In this document: positions 49,503 to 58,812 of the stretch, one piece after another
Position numbering within the stretch: the stretch's first letter is position 1
Layout: each line of letters opens with the position of its first letter
Assembly: GCA_038993745.2 (NCBI GenBank)
Contig: CP160629.1
Location: forward strand, 496,001 to 560,000
From: Aliivibrio fischeri
GTDB taxonomy: Bacteria; Pseudomonadota; Gammaproteobacteria; Enterobacterales; Vibrionaceae
Direction of reading: 5' to 3'
Length of the DNA stretch: 64,000 nt
The notes under the pieces: generated by a model
Told to the model about the DNA's origin: nothing
Databases searched by the model: none
Seen by the model: the letters and a program-made list of their open reading frames with translations, nothing else
Translations under genes and position numbers: made by a program

Positions 49503-50813
49503 ATGCGATATCGAATTCTTATTATATTAACGGTTTTACTCAGTATTGTTTCTTTGAACGTGAGAGCAAAAGAGATTGAAAACCTATCCGCGGGTGATGC
49601 CAAAAGCATAACAACCACGACGGAAATAGGGTCTGTATTTATCTCAAATCCAAAAGTAGCAGACTACAAAATTATAGATAAATACAAAGTAGTTTTATTT
49701 GGCCGAGAAGTGGGTGACTCCGTTTTTATTGCTTTTGATGTTCAAGGACATGAGCTACTAAATAAAAAAATAATTGTGAGTAAAAATTACTCAGGCATTG
49801 AACAACAAGTTAAGTTGCGATTTCCTACTTCTGATATCGATATCTTTGCCATTGGTACTAATGCAGTAGTTAGCGGTACCGTATTAAATGAAGAAGATCG
49901 TGATCAAATTTATGAAATGGTAGCGACTCTATTATTTGATGATAACGCTGATAACAACGCACAAGATGACCGCACTGAATTAACTTACATGAATAAGTTG
50001 AATTTTGAAGGTGTGGTTAATCAAATTGAAGTGGCGAGAACCAAACAGGTTAATGTGAAGCTCACTATCGCAGAAGTCTCTCACTCTTTTATGCAGGATT
50101 TTGGCATTAAGGTAGGAAGTAATGGTCAAGCAGGGATCTTTGTCGATCAACTTGTTCATTTTAGTGCAAGTGACATTGTTTCTGTGATTACTGCTGTAGG
50201 GACAGACTCTGTAGGACAAGTATTAGCGGAGCCGAACTTATCTGTGATTTCCGGTGAGGATGCCAGCTTTCTTGTTGGTGGGGAGCTACCTGTTGTTACT
50301 GTGATTGATGGAGCAACCAACGTTCAATATAAAGAATTTGGTGTAAAGCTAGATCTAACGGCTAAGGTTGAACGAGACGATAAAATTAAACTGGCATTAG
50401 CACCAAGTGTAAGCTCTCTTGATACGCAATACGCTAATGATAATTACAACTTACCATCATTAAAAACGCGCAGTGCAAGAACAACAGTGGAACTCGGAGA
50501 CGGACAAAGTTTTGTGCTAGGTGGTTTGCTTAATAGTGAAGAGAAAGAGTCGTTAACTCGTATTCCTTTTGTTGGTGATATCCCTATTTTAGGAGCTTTG
50601 TTTCGTCATACAGGTACGGAGCGAAATAAAACTGAGCTGATTATTGTTGCAACGGTAAACCTTGTTCAACCGGTTAAAGCAAATCAAATCCAGCTTCCAA
50701 CCATGCAGAAAACCAGTACGTTAAGACGTTTTCTCGGTATGGGAAGTGACTATGAAAGAGCTGAAGACCAATGGGCAAGTGAAGTTCTGAATGCGGGTGG
50801 ATTTAGAAAATGA
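49503..50813 (+). CDS. rcpA: Flp pilus secretin RcpA/CpaC
   Basis: Outer-membrane secretin channel of the tad pilus, 436 aa. It has a signal peptide (about 1-22, ending VRA), an N-terminal pilus-assembly domain (about 25-95, AKSITTTTEIGSVFISNPKVADYKI), a BON-like domain (about 100-150) and the secretin domain (about 225-395; VLAEPNLSVISGEDASFLVGGELP, ARTTVELGDGQSFVLGGLL, PFVGDIPILGALFRHT). Ends overlap the next gene by four bases (ATGA). Confidence 0.95.
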   Translation: MRYRILIILTVLLSIVSLNVRAKEIENLSAGDAKSITTTTEIGSVFISNPKVADYKIIDKYKVVLFGREVGDSVFIAFDVQGHELLNKKIIVSKNYSGIEQQVKLRFPTSDIDIFAIGTNAVVSGTVLNEEDRDQIYEMVATLLFDDNADNNAQDDRTELTYMNKLNFEGVVNQIEVARTKQVNVKLTIAEVSHSFMQDFGIKVGSNGQAGIFVDQLVHFSASDIVSVITAVGTDSVGQVLAEPNLSVISGEDASFLVGGELPVVTVIDGATNVQYKEFGVKLDLTAKVERDDKIKLALAPSVSSLDTQYANDNYNLPSLKTRSARTTVELGDGQSFVLGGLLNSEEKESLTRIPFVGDIPILGALFRHTGTERNKTELIIVATVNLVQPVKANQIQLPTMQKTSTLRRFLGMGSDYERAEDQWASEVLNAGGFRK

Positions 50814-51280
50814 AAAAACTATATGTAATGGCTGTGCTTTTATTTTTATCGGGTTGTGCTGACCATATTAATGAAAAGCAGGGGACTCATATTAATGTTA
50901 TTCCTATGACGTATTCTTTTTCAATTAATAGTCAGAGTGATGACATTATAAAAAATAAACTAAATGTATTTATTAAACATCATGGACTTAAAAATAAAAA
51001 AGGCCATTGGGAAATATCCATATATAAAGACGATATAAAAGAACAAGAAATTAAGTATCAACAATTTTTAGGTGAATTTGGTTATACCCTTAATCAAATA
51101 AAAACAATTGAACTACAAGATAAACCTTATTTTATAGTTACGGTTTCATTTATTACTCAACAAATTGAATATCAAATTTGTGGTTATGAGCAAATCGATT
51201 ATTACGGCTCTAATAATATCGGTTGTTATACCGAAAGTAATCGCTGGCATTCGATGGTTAATCCTGAAAATGCAATGTAA
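50810..51280 (+). CDS. Tad-locus lipoprotein (RcpB/CpaD position)
   Basis: A 156-aa lipoprotein: signal peptide with lipobox LSGC (Cys about 16), then a soluble region with no strong domain match by eye (THINVIPMTYSFSINSQSDDIIKNKL..., GHWEISIYKDD). In tad loci the gene after the secretin is rcpB/cpaD, which encodes an outer-membrane accessory of the secretin, so this is the likely role by position. Two cysteines near the C-terminus (YQICGYEQ and NIGCYTE) could pair. Overlaps rcpA by four bases. Confidence 0.78.
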   Translation: MKKLYVMAVLLFLSGCADHINEKQGTHINVIPMTYSFSINSQSDDIIKNKLNVFIKHHGLKNKKGHWEISIYKDDIKEQEIKYQQFLGEFGYTLNQIKTIELQDKPYFIVTVSFITQQIEYQICGYEQIDYYGSNNIGCYTESNRWHSMVNPENAM

Positions 51281-51329
51281 CTACCTCGCAAAGAGCTAGT
51301 GTAATGAACATCATATTATTGGAGCTATT

Positions 51330-52568
51330 ATGTTTGATTTGGCAGAGCGTTTAAGTTCGAACAAAAGTAATGAAAGTAAATTAAGCCATAAGTTAAAAAC
51401 AATGCTGTTTTACCAGACAGAAGAGTGCCGTTCATTGGTTAATGAATCTTTTCGATTTGATGGTAAAGATGAACCTAAATGCGTTAAAAATCGTGATGAA
51501 GAGTTTCGCCAGATTGATTTATTAAATCCACCTGAAGTGGTGATTATTGAACTAAATGCCAGTCAAGATGTAGTTCAAGATGCACAGCGATTAGCTCATT
51601 TATTACCAAGCCAAGTATCTGTAGTTATTGTTGGCTCTGAAGACGCAATTTCAACGATTCGTTTACTTAAAGAGATGGGTTTTTATTACCTGTTTTGGCC
51701 CGTAAGTAAGCAAGAGTGTTCAGATTTTATGAAGCACGTTCTTGATAACCACGAGCAACATCGAGGTTTGATGGCCAATCGAAAATCTAAGCGAGTTGCT
51801 ATGGTTGGTGTGAAAGGCGGTGTTGGCACTTCTCTTATTAGTAGTGAAGTATCTCGAATGCTTTCATTTGATAAAGGCGTTTCAACTCTCCTTGTTGATC
51901 ATAATTATCACGGCGGAAATCTTGATATTTTTATGGGGTTAAAGCAGCACCAAAAAAGAATCGTTCAAAAAGGAACATTAATTTCAAATATTGATGGTAC
52001 TTATGCTCTTGGTTTAATTCGTAAAATTACGCCAATGTTGTCGATGTTAGCTATCGATTCTGATGAATTGAACGCGCAAGAATTGAAAGAATATACGCTG
52101 GCAGTACAAGAGCAGGCGCTTAAAAATTCAAGTGTGATGATTGAAGATCATGCTCATTTAATTCGTAATGAAGATGACATTATTAAGCTCTTGCAACAGG
52201 TTGATGTTTTAGTACTTGTTTTTGATGCAACGGTTTCGTCATTACGTGATTACAACCGATTAAATCAGTTAGTTAAGAAGAATAATCTAGATAATCAAAC
52301 TCGTGTTATTTCGGTACTGAATTCATCACGTCCGAATAATAGCGGTTCGGTTTCGGCTGAAGAAATTGAAAAGTACAGCGGGCAAAGAGCAACCATCAGT
52401 ATTCCATATGATGATAAAGCACCGCAATACGTACTTGAAGGGTTACAAATCGTAAAAACTAAATCAGGTATGGCACTGCCTCTTATGAATTTAGTTGCTT
52501 TGATTTTAGGTGAAGAACCAAAGCAAGAAAGCCGTTCATTTTTGAGTTTCTTTAAAAAGAAAGGGTAG
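51330..52568 (+). CDS. tadZ: Flp pilus localisation ATPase TadZ/CpaE
   Basis: ParA/MinD-like protein that localises the pilus machine to the pole. The 412-aa protein has an N-terminal receiver-like domain (about 20-140, PEVVIIELNASQDVVQDAQRLAHLLP) that lacks a clear phosphorylation Asp, then a deviant Walker A domain, GVKGGVGTSLISSEVSRML (about 158-176), with LLVDHNYHGGNLDIFMGL and later SVLNSSRPNNSG. It is followed six bases later by tadA. Confidence 0.92.
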   Translation: MFDLAERLSSNKSNESKLSHKLKTMLFYQTEECRSLVNESFRFDGKDEPKCVKNRDEEFRQIDLLNPPEVVIIELNASQDVVQDAQRLAHLLPSQVSVVIVGSEDAISTIRLLKEMGFYYLFWPVSKQECSDFMKHVLDNHEQHRGLMANRKSKRVAMVGVKGGVGTSLISSEVSRMLSFDKGVSTLLVDHNYHGGNLDIFMGLKQHQKRIVQKGTLISNIDGTYALGLIRKITPMLSMLAIDSDELNAQELKEYTLAVQEQALKNSSVMIEDHAHLIRNEDDIIKLLQQVDVLVLVFDATVSSLRDYNRLNQLVKKNNLDNQTRVISVLNSSRPNNSGSVSAEEIEKYSGQRATISIPYDDKAPQYVLEGLQIVKTKSGMALPLMNLVALILGEEPKQESRSFLSFFKKKG

Positions 52569-52574
52569 TAAAAA

Positions 52575-53864
52575 ATGAACAATAATAAAGCGCTGTATAT
52601 TCAATTAAGAACTCAAATATTTAATGCATTAGAACCTGAAGCGTTAAATAAGTTAACCAAACAAGAGCTGACTCAACAACTATCGAATGCGGTAGATCTA
52701 CTTATCGATAGAGAGCAATTACCCGTCTCTCTTATTATGAAAAATGAGTACGTAGAAAGCCTAGTCAATGAACTTGTTGGTTTAGGTCCATTACAAAACT
52801 TAATGGATGATGAAACTATTACAGACATCATGATTAATGGTCATGAAAATGTATTTATTGAACGAGATGGTTTAGTCGAGAAAGTCAGTGTTAATTTTAT
52901 TGATGAGCAACAACTGATTGATATTGCTAAACGTATTGCGAGTCGTGTCGGTCGTAGAGTAGATGAATCAACCCCTACCTGTGATGCCCGTTTAGAGGAT
53001 GGTAGTCGTGTCAATATCGTGATCCCTCCGATTGCCATTGATGGAACTGCTATTTCTATTCGTAAGTTTAAAAAGCAGAGTATTGGTTTTTCTGATTTAG
53101 TTGAATTTGGTGCCATGAGCAAAGAAATGGCGCAAATCCTGATGGTTGCTTCACGTTGTCGTTTGAATATTTTAATTTCAGGCGGTACTGGCTCGGGTAA
53201 AACAACCATGCTAAATGCGTTATCTCAGTTCATTTCTGAAGGCGAACGTATTGTCACAATTGAAGATGCGGCAGAATTAAAACTACAGCAGCCTCACGTT
53301 GTTCGTTTAGAAACCCGAACATCAGGCATTGAAGGAACAGGTGTCGTCTCTCAACGTGATTTAGTGATTAACTCATTACGTATGCGTCCTGATCGAATTA
53401 TTGTGGGTGAATGTCGTGGTGGAGAGGCGTTTGAAATGCTTCAAGCGATGAATACGGGCCATGATGGATCAATGTCTACATTGCATGCCAATTCACCTAG
53501 AGATGCATTATCACGAGTTGAAGCCATGGTGATGATGGCAACGAATAACTTGCCATTAGAAGCGGTGAGAAGAACCATTGTTAGTGCTGTCGATATCGTT
53601 ATCCAAATCAGCCGTCTACATGACGGTACTCGTAAAGTAATGAGTATTTCTGAGGTTGTAGGTTTGGAAGGAAATAACGTTGTTCTTGAAGAAATATTCG
53701 CTTTTAAACCAAATAAAGAACAAAACGAAGATGGAAAAGTAAAAGGTAACTATTTTACTTCCGGCTTAATGCAACGCTCTGTGTTGATGGAAAAAGCACG
53801 ATTCTTTGGTATGGAAGACAAAATACAATCAGCATTTAGAGCCCCTTACGCAGAGGTACAGTAA
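52575..53864 (+). CDS. tadA: Flp pilus assembly/secretion ATPase TadA/CpaF
   Basis: Hexameric cytoplasmic ATPase that powers pilus extension and retraction. The 429-aa protein has Walker A GGTGSGKTTMLNAL (about 204-217), the Asp box ERIVTIEDAAELKL, a Walker B region PDRIIVGECRGGEAFEML and the His box TGHDGSMSTLHANSP (about 295-309). The N-terminal domain has LVGLGPLQNLMDDETITDIMING. The stop shares one base with the tadB start. Confidence 0.96.
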   Translation: MNNNKALYIQLRTQIFNALEPEALNKLTKQELTQQLSNAVDLLIDREQLPVSLIMKNEYVESLVNELVGLGPLQNLMDDETITDIMINGHENVFIERDGLVEKVSVNFIDEQQLIDIAKRIASRVGRRVDESTPTCDARLEDGSRVNIVIPPIAIDGTAISIRKFKKQSIGFSDLVEFGAMSKEMAQILMVASRCRLNILISGGTGSGKTTMLNALSQFISEGERIVTIEDAAELKLQQPHVVRLETRTSGIEGTGVVSQRDLVINSLRMRPDRIIVGECRGGEAFEMLQAMNTGHDGSMSTLHANSPRDALSRVEAMVMMATNNLPLEAVRRTIVSAVDIVIQISRLHDGTRKVMSISEVVGLEGNNVVLEEIFAFKPNKEQNEDGKVKGNYFTSGLMQRSVLMEKARFFGMEDKIQSAFRAPYAEVQ

Positions 53865-54781
53865 TGTCTTGGATTGCAATCGGTATTGGCTTGATTTTAT
53901 TGGGCTTTGCTCTTGGTGATAAGCCGGTAAAAAAGAGTCAATATTTAGAAAAACTAAATGTGACCCAGTTTGTTGATGATCTTAATAGCACAGAGCAAGC
54001 GATCAATTTAGCCTCCTTAACAGAGCGAACGTTTCGACAAAAACTTGAGTTTATTTGGAAAAACATAGCGAGACAATTAGGTAATGGTGCTGCGTTAAAA
54101 CTGGTTTTTTCCGTATGTGTTTTTGCCTTAATAGGCCTATTGATTAACCGTTCTATGATTCATGCCTCGCCTTATATTGTGGTCTTTATTGCTATCGTAG
54201 TAGGACTGATTTGGGGATATGTTTGGCTTCAAGAAAGAGAGAAAAAACAATTTAATGAGCGCTTTCCGGATGCACTTAATATGCTATCGAGTGCGGTATC
54301 GGCAGGTGAAAGTATCACTCATGCAATTGCTTTTGTGGGCAAGAAACTTGAGGGTGATGTGGGCAAAGAATTTAAAATAATGGGAGAGCGTTTGCAGCTT
54401 GGTGAGAGTCCAGATGAAGTATTTAAGAAATCATGTGTTCGTTTCCCTTATCCTGCTTTTCGTTTTTTTGTTATTACATTACGAGCAAACATGAATCGAG
54501 GTGGTCAATTAAGAGATGTTATTTCACGGTTGAACCGTTTGATGTTTGATGCGAGAGCTGTAGAGAGAAAGAAATACGCTCTAACTTCAGAAGCGAGAAT
54601 ATCGGCAAAAATAGTCTGTGCGACACCTTTTTTCTTTTTGTTTATTTTGCAGTTCCTCAGCCCTGAAAATTATGAATTCGTCATGTTTCATGCTGAAGGT
54701 AGACCTATTTTATATTATGTACTCATTAGTGAAGCCATAGGGATGCTTATTATTTGGGGCTTATTAAAAGGAACCAAGTAA
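53864..54781 (+). CDS. tadB: Flp pilus inner-membrane platform protein TadB
   Basis: Inner-membrane platform protein of the tad machine (T2SF domain), 305 aa. Membrane segments are at about 4-18, 82-100, 106-124, 250-268 and 283-300, with the conserved cytoplasmic T2SF region between (FPDALNMLSSAVSAGESITHAI..., RLQLGESPDEVFKKSCVRFPYPAFRFFVITLRANMNRGGQL). It partners TadC to connect the ATPase to the growing pilus. Overlaps tadA and tadC by one base each, indicating tight coupling. Confidence 0.94.
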   Translation: MSWIAIGIGLILLGFALGDKPVKKSQYLEKLNVTQFVDDLNSTEQAINLASLTERTFRQKLEFIWKNIARQLGNGAALKLVFSVCVFALIGLLINRSMIHASPYIVVFIAIVVGLIWGYVWLQEREKKQFNERFPDALNMLSSAVSAGESITHAIAFVGKKLEGDVGKEFKIMGERLQLGESPDEVFKKSCVRFPYPAFRFFVITLRANMNRGGQLRDVISRLNRLMFDARAVERKKYALTSEARISAKIVCATPFFFLFILQFLSPENYEFVMFHAEGRPILYYVLISEAIGMLIIWGLLKGTK

Positions 54782-55653
54782 TGTCAGATTGGTATTTATT
54801 TATATCTATTACGCTTATTTCATTTGGCTTGATGCTTATTGTCTATTTAAGTATTACAAAGTTTTTAAGAGAAAAGCAGTTACATGTATTAAGTGGCAAT
54901 AATCAAAAAATAAAAGAGAACGAACTTGGAGGATGGTTAAAAAATAAAGCTTCCGAACTTAATCCTGACGAAGAAGAAATTAAACAAAAATTACGTCAAG
55001 CTGGTTGGGAGAATATTCAATATGTACACCTGTTTATGCCAATTAAATACAGTGTACTACTGATTGGTGAAATTATTTTTGGTATCGCTTATTACCAATC
55101 GTTTCTATCAAGTACAGCTTGGGTTATTGCCGCATCGTTGTGGATGGTTTTTGTGATTATTGCTCCCGATATGTATTTACAAGCAAAGATAAAAGCCAGA
55201 GTTCACCGAGTTTCAACCCAAATGCCTTATCTATTGGATTTAATGGCGGTATGTGTTCAAACGGGGATGACGGTTGAAGCCTCTCTTAGTTATTTAGCGA
55301 AAGAGATGAAAGGCTTTAATAAGGACTTAACTCAAGTATTAACCAAAATGAATGAACGCTCTCGTATGGTGGGGTTAGAAAAGTCATTAGAAGAGATGTA
55401 CGTAGAAATACCCTCTAATGAAATGCGTAGTTTTGTGATGACATTAACGCAGAGCATGCATTACGGTTCATCTATTTATAGCGTTTTAACCACGTTGGCA
55501 TCAGATATTAGAGAAGTACAGATGCTGGAATTAGAAGAGCGAATAGGGAAGTTAGCAGCAAAGATGTCAGTTCCACTGATCGTATTCATTATGATCCCTA
55601 TTGTTATTTTAATTGCAGCACCAGGTGTAATGAGGTTGATGTTAAATGCTTAA
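54781..55653 (+). CDS. tadC: Flp pilus inner-membrane platform protein TadC
   Basis: Second T2SF platform protein, 290 aa from the ATG at 54781 (MSDWYLFISITLISFG...), with AAAAGGAA upstream; the in-frame ATG at 54754 lies inside tadB. Membrane segments are at about 4-25, 87-103, 110-128 and 262-282. The conserved core is MPYLLDLMAVCVQTGMTVEASLSYLAKEM and TLTQSMHYGSSIYSVLTTLASDIRE. Overlaps tadB by one base and tadD by eight. Confidence 0.94.
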   Translation: MSDWYLFISITLISFGLMLIVYLSITKFLREKQLHVLSGNNQKIKENELGGWLKNKASELNPDEEEIKQKLRQAGWENIQYVHLFMPIKYSVLLIGEIIFGIAYYQSFLSSTAWVIAASLWMVFVIIAPDMYLQAKIKARVHRVSTQMPYLLDLMAVCVQTGMTVEASLSYLAKEMKGFNKDLTQVLTKMNERSRMVGLEKSLEEMYVEIPSNEMRSFVMTLTQSMHYGSSIYSVLTTLASDIREVQMLELEERIGKLAAKMSVPLIVFIMIPIVILIAAPGVMRLMLNA

Positions 55654-56386
55654 AAAATTACTTCTAGTCTCTACAGTTCTTTTATTGTCGGCATGCAGTT
55701 CTCGTCAATACAGTGACAGTTCATTAACTCAGTCAAAAATTGATATTTATGAGCAAACACAAAATTACGTCGCTTTATCTGATTTATATAAAGCGGAATT
55801 GAAAAAAGAGGATTCTGAAGAAATACGAGAAGCCCTTGCTGCCGCATTATTGCATTTAGAAGATCCTGAAAGTGCGTTGTTCTATTTAAAACCAAACATT
55901 GAAAATGGAGCAAGCTTTCAAAGTTATTACCTTCAAGCTTCTGCTTTAGGAGACTTAGGAAAATATCCTCAAGCGATAAAAGCAGCCTTACTTTCATTGG
56001 AAGAAAATCCTGATAACCCTGAAACGGAAAACTTATTAGGGATTTTATATGGTCATGAATATCAATATGAAAAGTCACGCAGATACTTTCAAAAAGCACA
56101 GTTGCATTTTTATGATAGCAATACGATAGCCAATAATTTAGCGGTTTTGGATATTGCCGAAGGTAATTACAAACGAGCTGCACAACGATTATTGCCAGTT
56201 TATCGTAGCGGACAAGCTAATGAACAAGTGATGGCCAATTTAATACTAAGCATGGCTAAAGAGCAGAATCTTGAATTTATTCAGGCTGTGCTAGGTGATA
56301 AACACACAAAAAAAGAAATTGAACGTATTTATCAATCATTACAACGATTTAATTCTTTAGATATTGATACAAAGAAAAGCGTTTAG
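55646..56386 (+). CDS. tadD: TPR lipoprotein TadD
   Basis: Outer-membrane lipoprotein with tetratricopeptide repeats that assists assembly of the tad secretin. The 246-aa protein has a signal peptide with lipobox LSAC (Cys about 17) followed by TPRs such as YYLQASALGDLGKYPQAIKAALLSLEENPDNPETENLLGILYGHEYQYEKSRRYFQKAQ and NNLAVLDIAEGNYKRAAQRL (about 90-190). It overlaps tadC by eight bases and is followed eight bases later by tadE. Confidence 0.9.
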   Translation: MLKKLLLVSTVLLLSACSSRQYSDSSLTQSKIDIYEQTQNYVALSDLYKAELKKEDSEEIREALAAALLHLEDPESALFYLKPNIENGASFQSYYLQASALGDLGKYPQAIKAALLSLEENPDNPETENLLGILYGHEYQYEKSRRYFQKAQLHFYDSNTIANNLAVLDIAEGNYKRAAQRLLPVYRSGQANEQVMANLILSMAKEQNLEFIQAVLGDKHTKKEIERIYQSLQRFNSLDIDTKKSV

Positions 56387-56394
56387 GGTGATAT

Positions 56395-56880
56395 ATGAGA
56401 AATAAACAAAACGGTTCAGCTTCTATTGAATTTGTAATGGGTTTTATGGCGTTTTGGTTTATGTGTATGGCATGGGTTGAAATGAGTTACATGTCTTATA
56501 TTTCAGCCATAAATGACCTCGCGATTTCAGAAGTATCTCGAAGTGCTAAGAAAGGTGAAGAGCGTTATTTAGATATTGTTGATGAGGTTTTATATCGTGA
56601 TAACAGCATTTGGAACACGGTGATCTCTGCGGATAATTTTAGAGTATCAATCCAGTATCTACCGACTATTGAAGCTTTAGAATCAGAGAAGAAAGGATGC
56701 CCAATCCCTGAAGGGCAACGAACTCGAGAGTGTGGAGAAGAGGGTAATAATGCACTAGCAATTTATCGAATTGACTATGATTTTCATCCTATTTTCTCTT
56801 ATGTATTTAGTCGCTCAGCTAATTTGAGCCGTGAAATGATAGTGGTGCAAGAGTATGAACGATCGCAATTTGAAATCTAA
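56395..56880 (+). CDS. tadE: TadE-type pseudopilin
   Basis: Minor pilin-like protein of the tad system, 161 aa. The N-terminus RNKQNGSASIEFVMGFMAFWFMCMAW shows a short leader ending in Gly followed by S-A-S-I-E-F, the TadE processing motif with Glu5, and a single membrane segment. The rest is periplasmic with two cysteines (KKGCPIPEGQRTRECGEEG). Overlaps the next gene by 26 bases in another frame. Confidence 0.9.
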   Translation: MRNKQNGSASIEFVMGFMAFWFMCMAWVEMSYMSYISAINDLAISEVSRSAKKGEERYLDIVDEVLYRDNSIWNTVISADNFRVSIQYLPTIEALESEKKGCPIPEGQRTRECGEEGNNALAIYRIDYDFHPIFSYVFSRSANLSREMIVVQEYERSQFEI

Positions 56881-57403
56881 ACAACGTGGGATTTTTAGTA
56901 TTGAATTCGCGATTGTTGGTATCTGCTTTAGTTTACTTCTCGCTTTTAGCGGGGATGTGATTATTAAGTTATCCATAAAAGGTAAATTGGATCGTCTTTC
57001 TTATTCTTTGGTTAATGTACTAAAAGAGCGAACTCAGCTTTATGGTATGGACTATCAATTAACATCTGAAGAAGTAGACAGCTTAAATAAGATAGCAAAA
57101 AACTCACTTTCAAGAACGTTTGGTAATTTTGATGCTAATAAATACGGCATGTTAGTAGAGGAACTGAGTTTTTCTGAAGTGGCTGTGCCTAATCCAGTAA
57201 TTAGTGAACATCGTGGTGCAGAAACATGTCATGTAAATAAATCTATCGGTCAGTTAAAAGAACTTACCGTGCTTAGTGTAAGAGGGCGAACTATGCCTCT
57301 GTATCGTGTAGCGCTTTGCTATGAAAGTGATAACTGGTTTGGTGATTTGGTAGATAAAAGCTATACCACGGTGATGTCTGATTCTATTGTTATTGGTCGA
57401 TGA
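56855..57403 (+). CDS. tadF: TadF-type pseudopilin
   Basis: Second minor pilin-like protein, 182 aa. The N-terminus LKSKQRGIFSIEFAIVGICFSLLLAFSGDVIIKL again shows a Gly|IFSIEF processing site and one membrane segment. Two cysteines (ETCHVNKS and ALCYES) lie in the periplasmic part. The start is inside tadE (26-base overlap); a later in-frame start is not evident. Its TGA overlaps the tadG start (ATGA). Confidence 0.88.
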   Translation: MNDRNLKSKQRGIFSIEFAIVGICFSLLLAFSGDVIIKLSIKGKLDRLSYSLVNVLKERTQLYGMDYQLTSEEVDSLNKIAKNSLSRTFGNFDANKYGMLVEELSFSEVAVPNPVISEHRGAETCHVNKSIGQLKELTVLSVRGRTMPLYRVALCYESDNWFGDLVDKSYTTVMSDSIVIGR

Positions 57404-58797
57404 TAATGAAATTAAAAAAACAACAATCAGGCCACGCCGCTATTTTATTTGTTATGTGCATTCCTGTTTTATTTGGCGTTTTTACATTAGCGTCGGATGG
57501 TGCAAGAGCCTTGCAATCAAAAGCTCGATTAGAAGACGCTGCGGAGGCTGCCGTATTAGCCGTTTCTGCATATGGTGAAGAGGATGAAGTTTCAACGCAA
57601 ACCGGCAAAGACTATGTCGCCCACTACATGCACGATATGTCGAATTTAGTAGATATTAAGGTGGAGAAGCTTGAATGTTCAGAACTACCTGAATGCACTG
57701 CTGATGATAATGATAGACCCTTTGTTGAGTATCAAGTCTCTGGAAGAACAAAACATACATCATGGTTTCCTGGTAATGATGTAACCGTTGGATTTGGTGA
57801 ATCATTTGATGTTACAGGCATGTCTAAAGCGCGTAAGTTTCAAAGCAGTCAGCCTATGGATATCACTTTTATTCTCGATTTTTCCGGGTCTATGAATTAC
57901 GACTGGGAAGGGCATGCTCCGTCTTATATGGAAGAAGAGGTTCCAAAAGTTCCGGGGCGTTATTCACCTCCATCACGATTGAGTGATTTAAAAGATGTGG
58001 TTCAAATGGTGACAGATGAACTGCAAGTTTATAACAACTCAACGACAGGCCCAAAGCATCGTGTCGCAATGACAGGTTATAACCGTCGAACGGTTAACGA
58101 ATCGAGTAATGGTAAGTTTGTTATAAGAGATCAGCGGATCACTAAATATAACTCTGATGGCTATGACGCAGGTGATACGTTTTATCCTAAGAAAACCATT
58201 AATAAGCAATTTATGGTTAAAGGGGCTGCTGCTAGGGTTCCTAATGGCGATGAGAAAGCTGAGTTTACCGATATTATGTACACCTCTGATTTTGCTTCGT
58301 TTAATCATAAAATTAAATCATTTGAAGCCTTTGGTGGCACAGCATCACTACAAGGAATTATTCGAGCAAGCCAGATTGTCTCTTACCATATAACTAATGA
58401 TGGTGAAGAAGCCAACCCTAAGCAGTTAATTATTATTTTATCTGATGGTGAGGATTTTAATCACTATTTAGGACAAACAGAAACCTTAGTAGATTATGGT
58501 ATGTGTGACAATTTACGTAATGCCATTGAAGGTGGTCCTGTATCTTCTGAAGATAATAAAGCAGATAAAATTGTTTTCTCTAGTGGTAGTAGCTCAGGGT
58601 TACCGACGAATACAGGTGAAGCTCCTAGTGTAAGAATTGCAATGATTGGCTTTGGTGATGGCTATGATATTCATGCTAATACTGGGCTGCTAAATTGTGT
58701 GGGAGAAGAGAACGCATTTAGTGCAAATAATAAAGATGAAATTTTAAATTTAATTATGTCATTGGTATCAGAAGAAGTCGGGCATTTAGCTCAATAA
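57400..58797 (+). CDS. tadG: TadG, von Willebrand factor A-domain pilus protein
   Basis: 465-aa envelope protein of the tad locus. The N-terminus QQSGHAAILFVMCIPVLFGVFTLASDGARAL has the TadG membrane segment and Glu-less pseudopilin-like start. A VWA domain (about 150-460) begins with the MIDAS motif DFSGSMN (about 158-164), with LIIILSDGEDFNHY (about 344) supplying the second metal site. Start either ATG at 57400 (overlapping the tadF stop by four bases) or ATG 57406. TadG-like proteins anchor or cap the machine; the role is not fully defined in any species. Confidence 0.9.
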   Translation: MIMKLKKQQSGHAAILFVMCIPVLFGVFTLASDGARALQSKARLEDAAEAAVLAVSAYGEEDEVSTQTGKDYVAHYMHDMSNLVDIKVEKLECSELPECTADDNDRPFVEYQVSGRTKHTSWFPGNDVTVGFGESFDVTGMSKARKFQSSQPMDITFILDFSGSMNYDWEGHAPSYMEEEVPKVPGRYSPPSRLSDLKDVVQMVTDELQVYNNSTTGPKHRVAMTGYNRRTVNESSNGKFVIRDQRITKYNSDGYDAGDTFYPKKTINKQFMVKGAAARVPNGDEKAEFTDIMYTSDFASFNHKIKSFEAFGGTASLQGIIRASQIVSYHITNDGEEANPKQLIIILSDGEDFNHYLGQTETLVDYGMCDNLRNAIEGGPVSSEDNKADKIVFSSGSSSGLPTNTGEAPSVRIAMIGFGDGYDIHANTGLLNCVGEENAFSANNKDEILNLIMSLVSEEVGHLAQ

Positions 58798-58812
58798 AGT
58801 CGAGAGTAAATT

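Noticed and set aside
52841..53209. A 122-codon antisense frame over tadA
   Set aside because: Lies opposite the Walker A region of a clear ATPase gene, with no ribosome site or recognisable product.
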